A DNA stretch of 58,959 nt from Hyphomicrobiales bacterium (GTDB lineage Bacteria > Pseudomonadota > Alphaproteobacteria > Rhizobiales > Rhizobiaceae), in assembly GCA_900468065.1 (NCBI GenBank), contig UBTA01000121.1, positions 1 to 58,959 of the forward strand. The letters are read 5' to 3'. Numbering within the stretch: the first letter of the stretch is position 1; each line of letters begins with the position of its first letter. Below the pieces are notes generated by a model that was not told the DNA's origin, made no database searches, and saw nothing but the letters and a program-made list of their open reading frames with translations. Below, one piece after another: positions 51,328-58,959 of this stretch. Both the position numbers and the translations under genes were made by a program.

Positions 51328-52335
51328 TCACGCGCCAAGACGTGCCTTGTTCATGCGGAGCGTGACAATCAGACCTTCATCTGTCCATTTCCGTGAGATC
51401 GAGCCATCGACCTGCTTGATGACACGCTCCATCATTAAGCTTCCGAAGCCGCTGTTCCTGGCTGACAGGTTCGGTGCAGGACCGCCGCTTTCGTTCCAGA
51501 CGAGTTCCACTTCATCCTTGGCGTCATGGCACAATACAACGAGCTTCCCCGTATTCGCCGAGGCCGCCCCGTATTTCGCGGAGTTAGTCGCCAGCTCGTG
51601 AATAATCATGGCGAGGGATGTCATAGCGTGCTCGCCAACCAAGATTTCCGGTGCCGAAATGGAAACATTCCCGGAAGTTGTTGGGTCCAGCGAATACGGC
51701 TTTAAAAGGATAGTGAGCAATTTTTCCAGGGTCACCGCAGCTTTCTGGTCATGGAAACCCGGATTCATCAGCGCATGCGCATCGTGTAGCGCGTTCAGTC
51801 GCAGTGTGAGGTCTTCGAGCATCTCTTCTTTGGTTTGTGTGCCTCTCGAGGCAATCGAGGCCAACGCTGCCGACAGACTGAACAAGTTCTTGATCCGGTG
51901 ATGCATCTCCTTTGTGATCAGCACGCGCTCTTCCTCTGCGGCCTTTCGCACCGTAACGTTGAGGAACACCCCGTACATCATTCGGCGGACGATACCCTCA
52001 TCATCTCCTCGCCCACGCGCGGATACCCACCGCACCTCGTCCCCCTGAAGAATTCGAAAGTCCGTCTCATAAGCACCGCGAAGGTCTCGTGTAGAGCTGA
52101 AGGCGGCTCGAACCTTGTCCAGGTCAGCCGGATGAATCCGAGCTGACAGCTCCTCGAAGGTAACATGAGCTTTCTCCGGCAGCCCCCAAATTTCAAAAGC
52201 GCGTCGGTCCATTGCGAACCGATCAGTATCGACATTCCAGGACCATAGAGCCACCCCCGCCGCGTCTGTTGCAACTCGGAGTCTGTGCTCATGCCAGATG
52301 TCACCAGACGTCTCTAAATCCGCCCTATCGTCCAT
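51328..52335 (-). CDS. HWE-family sensor histidine kinase with PAS domain
   Basis: A 335-residue cytosolic kinase. A PAS domain (about 22-132; GVALWSWNVDTDRFAMDRRA) is followed by the HWE dimerisation region with the phospho-His in ITKEMHHRIKNLFS (His 145), the N-box HELATNSAKYGA (about 248) and the WxE-type LVWNESGG. HWE/HisKA2 kinases in alphaproteobacteria feed the PhyR-NepR-EcfG general stress pathway and single-domain receivers. AAGGAGA lies before the ATG. No transmembrane segment, so the signal is likely intracellular. Confidence 0.93.
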   Translation of the reverse strand: MDDRADLETSGDIWHEHRLRVATDAAGVALWSWNVDTDRFAMDRRAFEIWGLPEKAHVTFEELSARIHPADLDKVRAAFSSTRDLRGAYETDFRILQGDEVRWVSARGRGDDEGIVRRMMYGVFLNVTVRKAAEEERVLITKEMHHRIKNLFSLSAALASIASRGTQTKEEMLEDLTLRLNALHDAHALMNPGFHDQKAAVTLEKLLTILLKPYSLDPTTSGNVSISAPEILVGEHAMTSLAMIIHELATNSAKYGAASANTGKLVVLCHDAKDEVELVWNESGGPAPNLSARNSGFGSLMMERVIKQVDGSISRKWTDEGLIVTLRMNKARLGA

Positions 52336-52722
52336 GAATGTGCCGTCTCCTTCTTTTTGTCATATGCCGGGGTTAATTAATACCTGTTCAAAAACTTTCA
52401 ACTCCATGCAATCCGTCATGTGCTCAGTGCACATTTTCAGCTTCACCTGCCTAAAGCCAAACGCAGATACCCAATCTCCGCACGGAAAATAAAACTATTC
52501 TGCTGTGCGTGGGTGGGTGGACGGCTTTCGCCTGCATGAGGACCAATCCTCAAAGCGCGGGTCGGGAACTCGCATCGAGCGACGTCTGGGGTTGTTGATT
52601 GAGCCGCTAGCGCGTAGGGCCTTAGTCTTCGTTTTGGCCGCTGCGAGGCGCTGTGCGGCGCGAATGTATGCCGTTGGGACGTGACTTCATAACCGTTTCG
52701 GCAAGAGCCAAAGTGATGCTCA
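52336..52722. other. Gene-free stretch
   Basis: About 390 bases between the receiver and the kinase gene, both on the minus strand. No credible coding frame, hairpin or promoter motif was recognised; the open frame 52443-52853 overlaps the receiver in the wrong phase. Confidence 0.4.
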
Positions 52723-53322
52723 TCAGGCACGTTCTCCCATCTGTTGATGGAAATCCCGCATCTCCAAAGCCTCACGGACGACGTCAACGAGTTGCTGGTC
52801 GGTAAAAGGCTTGAACAGCCAGGTGGCTTCGCGAAATTCCAGTGGAATATCACTCTTGTGGACGCCCGAGCAAAAGATGACCGGCACGTTGCGTGCCTTC
52901 AACTCCGCAGCGATATCTGTAGCTTCCCCGTCGTTGAGGTGGAAGTCCAAAAGCGCGACCAATGGCGCCTGAGAAGCGATCAGCTTCAACGCTTCCTCGC
53001 GTGAAGCGCAGTAATCAACAGGCAACCCCTCTGCCTGCAGCACCGATTCAATATCTAAGGCGATAAGCGGCTCGTCTTCGACCACAAGAACCGAACTGAC
53101 GCGGGCCAGAGAGGTCATTGCCGCCATTTCCTCCGTCAGCGCCTGTAGAACGTCGGGACCGCCATGCTTGCCGGATTTAAACAGCCGAACCGCAATTGCG
53201 AGGGCCTTTTTGCCATCGTCATCGGTGATTTTGCAGCCGTGGGCCCCGCACCATTGATGAGCGGCGGCGATGACAGCATCAGCTTGGGTTTCTTCAAGGT
53301 ATAATAGGTCTAGAAGAGACAT
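52723..53322 (-). CDS. Response regulator with N-terminal extension
   Basis: A 199-residue protein. The receiver domain occupies about 77-190: acidic pocket VVEDEPLIALD, phospho-Asp in ALLDFHLNDGEATD and Lys in LFKPFTD. The first ~75 residues are a small alpha-helical region with two Cys (HQWCGAHGCKI) of unknown role. GGAGCAGG precedes the ATG. It lies upstream of the HWE kinase on the same strand, 387 bases apart, and is the best candidate for its partner. Confidence 0.9.
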   Translation of the reverse strand: MSLLDLLYLEETQADAVIAAAHQWCGAHGCKITDDDGKKALAIAVRLFKSGKHGGPDVLQALTEEMAAMTSLARVSSVLVVEDEPLIALDIESVLQAEGLPVDYCASREEALKLIASQAPLVALLDFHLNDGEATDIAAELKARNVPVIFCSGVHKSDIPLEFREATWLFKPFTDQQLVDVVREALEMRDFHQQMGERA

Positions 53323-53490
53323 GACCCTGCTCCAGTGGCGTCGGCAAGAGCAGACTGTCTCTTAAACAGTCACAGCCGTTGAAACGGGCAGGCGCAATGA
53401 GACTGTCGACCTATATTATAACCCGGAAAATGTCATCGCTATAAATTATATTAATCTCGCCAATTCTAATATGTCGGCAGATCGGCCAAC

Positions 53491-53724
53491 CTAATGCTCG
53501 GTCACTTCATCGGTATTGATAACCGCCAGGACTTTTCCAAGACGATTGGTTATGTCGATGCCGAGGAGGTTGGAAAGATGGCCGGCCTTGAGGTCCTCGG
53601 CCATCATTTCGAATAGACTGGCTCTTGCGTCACGCTGTGCAGCCTGCAGCGTAACGAAGGGAATGCCCTCCAGATCACCTTCGATGCCGTCCTTGGTCCT
53701 AATCTGGAAATAATACTGCGGCAT
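53491..53724 (-). CDS. DUF6894 family small protein
   Basis: A 77-residue protein of the rhizobial DUF6894 type, opening MPQYYFQIRTKDGIEGDLEG, with the conserved middle LQAAQRDARASLFEMMAEDL and ending in a beta-strand (VLAVINTDEV). Function unknown; such genes often neighbour stress regulators. AAGGATG supports the ATG at 53724 rather than the longer frame. Confidence 0.8.
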   Translation of the reverse strand: MPQYYFQIRTKDGIEGDLEGIPFVTLQAAQRDARASLFEMMAEDLKAGHLSNLLGIDITNRLGKVLAVINTDEVTEH

Positions 53725-54019
53725 GACGAAACATCCTTTGAAAAGAGCCCGTTGGACACGAGGTCGTTCACCTCGTTTCGCTGGGTGACAGTCGCAGCCT
53801 TGCCAATTCCATCGCAAGGGCAAGGTCCGTCCCGGCGGAGCTAGCCTCCGACCATATCAGAAACCAGCCATCGTGGCTGCAAAATCTGATTGAGCGGCGC
53901 GGTCGTATAACTCTGCAAATTTCTCAAGGAGGCCGGGAGAATTCGACCTTGCCAATGGAACATTCTGCGGGCCCTTCCCTTTCTATAAGCTGACGCTAAC
54001 TCATTCCAATCTTTCTAAC

Positions 54020-54415
54020 ATGACAGGCTTTCGCATGGATCTCATCCCGGTACTTCTGGTTGAAGACGAACCAATTCTTGCGCTCGACGTTGAATCCGCC
54101 TTGGTCGAGGCCGGTTATGCGGTGGTAATAGCGACGTCTGGAAATGAGGCTCTTGCTGCGCTGGCCTCGATGGAGCAGCCGTTTACCGCCATTGTAACTG
54201 ACATTCGCGTCGGAAGTGGGCCGGACGGCTGGGCTATCGCGAAGCGTGCCCGCGAAATCTTGCCGGGGGTCCCCGTGATTTACATGAGTGGTGACAGCGC
54301 AGCCGACTGGACATCAATGGGGGTACCGGCGAGCGTAATGCTCAATAAGCCTATGGCCCTATCGCAGATTATCGTAGCGCTGGCCCAGCTCATCAATGCT
54401 CGTAGCCCTGAGTAG
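54020..54415 (+). CDS. Single-domain response regulator (REC)
   Basis: A 131-residue stand-alone receiver with the acidic pocket LLVEDEPILALD, phospho-Asp in IVTDIRVGSGPDG, Ser in YMSGDS and Lys in LNKPM. The ATG at 54035 is an alternative start. A weak EcfG-like element (GGAAC-N16-CCTT) lies about 50 bases upstream. With the kinase at 51328 and receiver at 52723 it makes a small signalling block. Confidence 0.88.
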   Translation: MTGFRMDLIPVLLVEDEPILALDVESALVEAGYAVVIATSGNEALAALASMEQPFTAIVTDIRVGSGPDGWAIAKRAREILPGVPVIYMSGDSAADWTSMGVPASVMLNKPMALSQIIVALAQLINARSPE

Positions 54416-54903
54416 TTCCGGAAAAGTCCTTGGACACAGTCTGACATTTGGAAGGCCGATGCGTTCCAAAAAATCGGCTTGGGACAACGGGGGCGCACCA
54501 TCTTGGTCTTGACGAGATTAGCATCGACGACCTCGATACCAGGTTTCCGATCCGCATGAATTTGTTTCGTTCAAGGATCACCTTATGATGGATTCGGGTC
54601 GCCGGATGTCTGATCACCTTTCGATTAGGATTGACAACAAGCGGCCGCGGGACAGATGTGTGAGACGATCAAACGACCATCCTTCCCGCGCTCTGACGAC
54701 ACCCGCCAGCTCGCACAGGTGGAGTGACGGATTTGGCGGGAAACACCCCGGTGTTTCAATTGATGTGCGCTCATTAAAAGCTTAGGTGAACAACTTCGGG
54801 GCTTTGAGGAGCGGCATCGCGCAAGTGCGGACACCACTCTCATTCTGGAAGCCTTCCTCGTTTGTAGAAGGCTGCTTACCGCCGTTGAACGAAGTTGGCG
54901 GAG
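54416..54903. other. Gene-free stretch
   Basis: About 490 bases after the receiver gene with only short frames lacking ribosome sites. No IS end, repeat or RNA gene was recognised. Confidence 0.4.
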
Positions 54904-55269
54904 CTAAGGCTTTTTCCTGTGGAAGATCATACCGCCGTGCTGCAGCGTGTCGTTGTCGACAAACGTACCGTCGGCAGTGAAGCCCGTGTCGTCCCGGTAG
55001 TCTATGTGATTGCCGGTTACAACGTAACAGCCTTGGTAGGCACTTTGACGATTACCGCGAGCCTCGTCGTAGCGGCCCGTTTGCAGGAGCTCCTGGCGGA
55101 TGTGGCCATCGCCGCTAACCCACATACCGAAATAGGGATGGTTCTGCGGCTGGGCCTGATTGATGGATTGGGTGGGCATGGTGTCCTCTGTCTTGGCGAT
55201 TTGGGCAACCGCGCCGAACGACGCGGCGGCGATGATGATTGCGACGGTGGTGCGGAAGGGATTGCTCAT
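54904..55269 (-). CDS. Atu4866-family protein
   Basis: A 121-residue member of the Agrobacterium Atu4866 family (small beta-barrel, function unknown). An N-terminal hydrophobic segment (VAIIIAAASFGAVAQIA) suggests export. The conserved body is PYFGMWVSGDGHIRQELLQT, GRYDEARGNRQSAYQGCYVV and DDTGFTADGTFVDNDTLQHG. GGAGG supports the ATG at 55269. It follows the carboxymuconolactone decarboxylase-like gene on the same strand and is probably in an operon with it and the SDR. Confidence 0.88.
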   Translation of the reverse strand: MSNPFRTTVAIIIAAASFGAVAQIAKTEDTMPTQSINQAQPQNHPYFGMWVSGDGHIRQELLQTGRYDEARGNRQSAYQGCYVVTGNHIDYRDDTGFTADGTFVDNDTLQHGGMIFHRKKP

Positions 55270-55285
55270 GGCCGAGCCTCCTCCC

Positions 55286-55782
55286 CTATCGCCGTCGCGG
55301 GTCTTTGTTCGGCGGGTGCGCCACGTCGGCTTGCCGTCGCTCTTCAAGGAGCTGCGACAGGACCCGGGAGGCGGCGATCGCTTTGGGGAAGCCCGCGGGT
55401 ACGGTCACCATGTAGATGACCTCTTTGAGCTGTTGCTGCGACACGCCGATATTGAGCGCATAGCCGGCATGAGCCCTCATGAAAGCCGTCTCGCCGATGG
55501 CCGCAAAGGCCGCTACCGCAGCGAGCTGGCGTGTCCGGTTGTCGAGACATGGGCGCGACCAGACGTCGCCCAGTGTATAAGCTTCGGTCGCCTCGGCCAG
55601 GAACGGGAATTCCCGCCGCATGCTTTCAAGCGTTGGCTGCGTCATGCCGTTGTTCAGGCTGCGGAACACGGCCGCCCCGCGCTCGCGCCTTTCGTCCGTA
55701 AAGCGAGAGCGGCTTGGGGAAAGAGACCGAGAAGCGAGGCGGCGCCGGCCGCCGCGACATGGGTCCTGATCTAATGAAACAT
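55286..55782 (-). pseudogene. Carboxymuconolactone decarboxylase-like gene with damaged 5' end
   Basis: The CMD domain is intact from RRERGAAVFRSLNNGMTQP through YTLGDVWSRPCLDNRTRQLA to VIYMVTVPAGFPKA. Upstream, a strong site (GAGGAGG) and an ATG at 55782 begin MFH, a TAG stop (55771-55773), then IRTHVAAAGAASLLGLFPQA followed by ALAL, clearly the old signal peptide. That frame leaves the CMD frame near 55690. So a nonsense codon and a frameshift separate the original start from the domain. A GTG at 55669 or ATG at 55645 may still make an unexported protein of about 120-128 residues. Confidence 0.75.
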
Positions 55783-55821
55783 GATAACCTCCTCTCCACT
55801 GGCTGGTTTCTGGGTAGCTGG

Positions 55822-56544
55822 TCAGAAGGCTGCCCGGGTCGGGCGGATGACGATCTCGTTGACGTCGACATCATCGGGCTGCTCTATCGCGAAACGCACA
55901 GCGCGGCCGATGGCATCGGGCGTGAGCGCGATGGCGCGATATGCTTTCATGCCTTCGATCGCGCTTGGATCAGTGATCGTACTGGCCAGTTCGCTTTCGA
56001 CGACGCCCGGATGGATGCAGGTGACGCGCAGCTTGTCGTTTTCCTGGCGAAGGCCATCGGAGATGGCGCGGACAGCATATTTGGTGGCGCAGTAGACAGC
56101 CGCCGTCGGAGACACAGCTAGTGCGCCAATGGAGGCGATGTTGATGATCTGGCCCGAACCACGTTCGGTCATTTCGTGCAGGACGGCGGCTATGCCGTAG
56201 AGTACGCCTTTGATGTTGACGTCGACCATCCTGTCCCATTCATCGACCTTCACCGAGGCCATCGGTGACAGCGGCATGACGCCGGCATTGTTGACGAGGA
56301 CATCGATACGGCCGAATTCCCGGCGAGCAGCCTCGGCGAACGCTGCCATGTCGGCGCGATTAGTGACATCGACTTTGCGGGTCATGACCCTGCCGCCGCC
56401 CGCACGAATTTCTGCTGCGACGGCTTCTAACCGGTCGGCGCGGCGCGCACCGAGGACGACAGTCGCTCCGGCGTTTGCCAGTTCGTGGGCGATGCCGACA
56501 CCAATACCGCTTGAGGCGCCCGTGATGAGAACAACCTTGTCCAT
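55822..56544 (-). CDS. Short-chain dehydrogenase/reductase
   Basis: A 240-residue SDR opening KVVLITGASSGIGVGIAHEL, with NNAG (~88), the catalytic Ser in NIASIGALA and Tyr/Lys in YCATKYAV. GARRADR after beta-2 indicates NADPH preference. It resembles YdfG/serine dehydrogenase-like SDRs. GAGGAG supports the ATG at 56544. It is divergent from the LysR gene at 56654, which likely controls it and the CMD and Atu4866 genes downstream. Confidence 0.93.
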   Translation of the reverse strand: MDKVVLITGASSGIGVGIAHELANAGATVVLGARRADRLEAVAAEIRAGGGRVMTRKVDVTNRADMAAFAEAARREFGRIDVLVNNAGVMPLSPMASVKVDEWDRMVDVNIKGVLYGIAAVLHEMTERGSGQIINIASIGALAVSPTAAVYCATKYAVRAISDGLRQENDKLRVTCIHPGVVESELASTITDPSAIEGMKAYRAIALTPDAIGRAVRFAIEQPDDVDVNEIVIRPTRAAF

Positions 56545-56653
56545 GACTTTCTCCTCTTGCTCCCGCTTCATTGCGGTTGTCACGAAGATAAACCTGGAGC
56601 ATTGTCGTGATAAGCCATCCATTTGATCACTCCAAGGTAAGAACGCCTAACCA

Positions 56654-57556
56654 ATGCCACCGGATTTCAATGCAATTGCCGTCTTCGCGCTCGTTGCCGA
56701 GAAAAAGAGTTTTCGCGCCGCTGCCGACCGAATGGGTGTCACGCGCTCTGCCGTCAGCCAGACAATCCGCAGGCTCGAAGAGACGGTCGGTATCGCGCTG
56801 GTCAGCCGTACCACCCGCAGCGTGGCACTGACGGAGGCCGGAGAGCGGCTTTACGCCGAGGCGGCGCCCGCACTTCTCGCGATGAAGGGCGCCATGGAGG
56901 CAGCCGCGAACCTTCGCGGGCGGCCGCGTGGACGCCTGACACTGGCGGTTTCGTCGATTGCCGAGAGCTTTCTGTCCGGGCCGCTGCTGGCCTCCTTTCT
57001 GGGGGAAAACCCAGACGTGACGATGCACATCACCGTCACCGACGAGGAATTCGATATGGTCGCGGAAGGGTATGATGCCGGGGTGAGGCTCGGGGAAGTC
57101 ATTGCCCAGGACATGATCGCCCTGCCGGTGTCGGGCGAGCAGCGCCAATTGGCAGTGGCATCGCCGGGCTATATCGAGCAATTCGGGACGCCACGCCACC
57201 CCAGCGAACTTGCAAGCCACCGCTGCATCGGCTGGCGTCGGGCGGCGAGCCTCGCTCCGTACCGCTGGGAGTTCGAAGAGAACGGCCGAGAGTACTCGGT
57301 AGCGGTGGCGGAAACGATCACGACCACAGATATGGCGCTGATGATCAAGCTCGCAGTGGCAGGCGCCGGTATCAGCTTTGGCATGGAGGACAGTTTTCGG
57401 CCGGCGATCGAACGCGGTGAACTGGTGCCGGTCTTGGAAGAATTCTGCCCACGCTTTCCCGGCTTCTTTCTTTACTATCCGAGCCGCCGCAACATGGCGC
57501 CGAAACTGAGAGCGCTGGTGGAGCATCTACGGGGCTTGCGCCCTGTGGTGGGATGA
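56654..57556 (+). CDS. LysR-family transcriptional regulator
   Basis: A 300-residue LysR regulator; HTH in the first 60 residues (FRAAADRMGVTRSAVSQTIR), effector domain following (GRLTLAVSSIAESF, YDAGVRLGEVIAQDMIALPV). AAGGTAAG precedes the ATG. The 109-base divergent gap to the SDR gene should contain its operator. Same arrangement as LysR/SDR at 8961-10722. Confidence 0.92.
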   Translation: MPPDFNAIAVFALVAEKKSFRAAADRMGVTRSAVSQTIRRLEETVGIALVSRTTRSVALTEAGERLYAEAAPALLAMKGAMEAAANLRGRPRGRLTLAVSSIAESFLSGPLLASFLGENPDVTMHITVTDEEFDMVAEGYDAGVRLGEVIAQDMIALPVSGEQRQLAVASPGYIEQFGTPRHPSELASHRCIGWRRAASLAPYRWEFEENGREYSVAVAETITTTDMALMIKLAVAGAGISFGMEDSFRPAIERGELVPVLEEFCPRFPGFFLYYPSRRNMAPKLRALVEHLRGLRPVVG

Positions 57557-57619
57557 ATACGGCTTGACTTGTGGCGGCCGGCGCAGCACGGGTGCCGATC
57601 CACTGCTAAAGGATAAATT

Positions 57620-58465
57620 ATGATGAAAGACATTTTGGATGCCAGCCATGGTGTCAAGCAGGTGATATGCATCAGTTGGGGCGCAAAATATGGCGCGCTG
57701 TTCATCAACCGGCTGTATGCCATGGTCGAACGGAACATCACTCCACCATTTACATTCACTTGCTTCACAGACAACCGCGAGGGATTGCATCCTGCCATCC
57801 TGTGCCAGGATCTGCCGGAACTGGATGTTGTCAAAATGCCGGTGAACACCTTGGGAATCTGGTCCAAAGCCCGGTTGTGGGGGCCGAAACTCGGAGATCT
57901 CCGCGGGCCTGTACTGTTTCTGGATCTGGATCTCGTCATCGTTTCCTCGCTCGATCATTTCTTCGAGTTCGGTGGTGCGAATGACGTTGTGATGGCAAGG
58001 AACCAGACCACGCCGTTCCGGCGTCTTGGTCAGACGTCGCTTTTCCGTTTCAAGGTAGGGAGCCTTGTTTCCCTGCAGGAGACATTCCGGGCCGACCCGC
58101 AAGCGGTTGCAGACAAGCACCGTTTTGAGCAGCGTTTCGTCACTTTGAACGCCCCGAGTGGGGTCAAATTTTTTCCCCGACAATGGGTGCTGCATTTCAG
58201 GCAGGATTGCCGCTGGCCCTTCCCCCTCAATTATTTCCTTGCACCGCGTATGCCGCATGGCGCTAGGGTTGTCATTTTTCCGCGCGGTCTTTTACCGCAA
58301 GACGCGATCGAAGGCCGCTTCAGCGCCAATTCGCGCAGATCAAGCCCGCTCAATCATATTCTCGGCGTATTTGACAAGGCACGTCGCGGCAAAAAAACCC
58401 CCTTCAAATATCTTCGCCACTATATCCGCCCGACGTCGTGGGTGGCGGACCACTGGCGGGAGTGA
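57620..58465 (+). CDS. Glycosyltransferase-like protein (GT-A fold)
   Basis: A 281-residue protein resembling nucleotide-sugar-dependent transferases. The sequence starts with KQVICISWGAKYGALFINRL, has an LDLDLVIV motif (101-108) that fits a metal-binding DxD, and PSGVKFFPRQWVLHFRQDC late. Relatives are found in capsule and exopolysaccharide clusters. It has no polysaccharide genes nearby and no visible membrane segment. Start at 57620 or 57623. Acceptor and donor unknown. Confidence 0.75.
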   Translation: MMKDILDASHGVKQVICISWGAKYGALFINRLYAMVERNITPPFTFTCFTDNREGLHPAILCQDLPELDVVKMPVNTLGIWSKARLWGPKLGDLRGPVLFLDLDLVIVSSLDHFFEFGGANDVVMARNQTTPFRRLGQTSLFRFKVGSLVSLQETFRADPQAVADKHRFEQRFVTLNAPSGVKFFPRQWVLHFRQDCRWPFPLNYFLAPRMPHGARVVIFPRGLLPQDAIEGRFSANSRRSSPLNHILGVFDKARRGKKTPFKYLRHYIRPTSWVADHWRE

Positions 58466-58749
58466 CACCTCATGGGTGCTGTCTGAAGCTTGGTCGCCAA
58501 GATATTAAGAAGGTCACCGCTCTGGCCGAGCTTCGCGACTATCTGCCCGTCCAGATCGCTCGCAAGCCAATGTGGCCAGTAGCCGCCCTCTGCCTCACTC
58601 GACCCCTCAAAAGTCCACGTTTCGACCGGATCTCCGGACAAACCATGGACGAATATTACGTCGGCTACGCCATCAGTAGCAGTAATAGTGGCAAAGAAGT
58701 TCGCGGGTGTGGACACGTTATTTCCCGAGCGGCCGCACCGCGCCTGCAA
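58420..58749 (-). pseudogene. Alpha/beta hydrolase fragment
   Basis: Within this frame ADVIFVHGLSGDPVETWTFE and YWPHWLASDLDG match the N-terminus of the esterase/lipase group whose members start VHGLxGDPxxTW. The serine elbow and the rest of the fold are missing; the frame ends after about 60 more residues, overlapping the glycosyltransferase 3' end. A true start is not evident. Confidence 0.45.
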
Positions 58750-58837
58750 CCGTATATTGTGCTCTTGGTATTCAAGCGCACCTTCGCGAAAAATCTACTT
58801 TTCCTTCGCCCTTCCAAGACTCGCGCCGCCTGAGGCG

Positions 58838-58958
58838 TCACGTCAAGGGTTTTCGCCACCACCCGGCCGACATCAATGGCCGCGCCATCACCAGTTCGAC
58901 CCGCTCCGGCAATTTCGAAGACGCCCGACGTCCGTCCAGCCTGCAAATTCCGAGGCAT
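58838..58958 (-). pseudogene. C-terminal HTH of a DUF1612-family protein (runs off the window)
   Basis: Reading from the window edge, GRRASSKLPERVELVMARPL and MSAG are followed, after a one-base frameshift near 58885, by VAKTLDVTPQAARV, the HTH end of RHE_PE00001-type proteins. The match stops near 58838. The body would lie beyond the window. The N-terminal part of the same family is at 46203-46507. Confidence 0.6.
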
Positions 58959-58959
58959 G

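Noticed and set aside
1..58959. CRISPR arrays, tRNA/rRNA genes and replication origin
   Set aside because: No regularly spaced repeats, cloverleaf with acceptor pairing or repABC-type genes were seen.

Overview
The window looks like a piece of an accessory replicon (megaplasmid or chromid) or accessory chromosomal region of a Rhizobiaceae member (Rhizobium/Agrobacterium group). The reasons are two Ku paralogues, EcfG-type promoter motifs (GGAAC-N16/17-CGTT), an HWE-family histidine kinase, Atu4866-family and RHE_PE00001/DUF1612-family proteins, many LysR/AraC/GntR-controlled catabolic modules, and abundant IS and integrase debris. No rRNA, tRNA, CRISPR array or replication origin was recognised.

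Layout. (1) 0.2-6.7 kb: a stress-type block with two convergent Ku genes, a single-domain response regulator, a PhnA-like membrane protein, a YciE/DUF892 ferritin-like protein and several small proteins. Near-consensus EcfG promoters precede Ku 1 and the PhnA-like gene. (2) 6.7-7.6 kb: a decayed tyrosine recombinase next to the C-terminal stub of a sigma factor. (3) 7.6-16.4 kb: a class III cyclase, a LysR/SDR divergent pair, a deletion-fused SDR remnant, a DUF1097 membrane protein and an RND efflux adaptor/pump operon. (4) 16.5-21.5 kb: an orphan peptide-type ABC binding protein, a creatininase-family hydrolase and a D-threonine aldolase/D-serine dehydratase-like PLP enzyme, divergent from an XRE-cupin regulator with a 22-bp palindrome between them. 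(5) 21.8-28.2 kb: a metallophosphatase, a beta-helix protein, an S1/P1 nuclease, a secreted serine hydrolase and a cold-shock protein. (6) 28.6-35.0 kb: a frameshifted flavin monooxygenase, a TetR stub, then a three-gene operon (alpha/beta hydrolase-cupin fusion, YcaC-like hydrolase, SDR) divergent from two tandem AraC paralogues. (7) 35.9-45.6 kb: a GntR-headed sugar ABC transporter operon ending in a DJ-1/PfpI protein, divergent from an Ldh2-type dehydrogenase, an iron alcohol dehydrogenase, an aldehyde dehydrogenase and an esterase. This reads as one uptake-and-oxidation pathway. (8) 45.6-51.3 kb: a plastic zone with a DUF1612/Ig-domain chimera, VapB with a nonsense-truncated VapC, a tyrosine recombinase, HipBA, and remnants of three IS families. 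(9) 51.3-54.4 kb: an HWE kinase and two response regulators. (10) 54.9-59.0 kb: an Atu4866 protein, a decayed carboxymuconolactone decarboxylase-like gene, an SDR/LysR divergent pair, a glycosyltransferase-like gene and, at the edge, a hydrolase fragment and the C-terminal HTH of another DUF1612 gene.

Four themes stand out: a probable general-stress regulon at the left end; operons with inverted repeats placed over start or Shine-Dalgarno regions; catabolic modules that each carry their own regulator; and a strikingly high number of genes caught in decay, at least a dozen, mostly next to recombinase or IS remnants. All functional calls come from reading motifs; no database search was possible.
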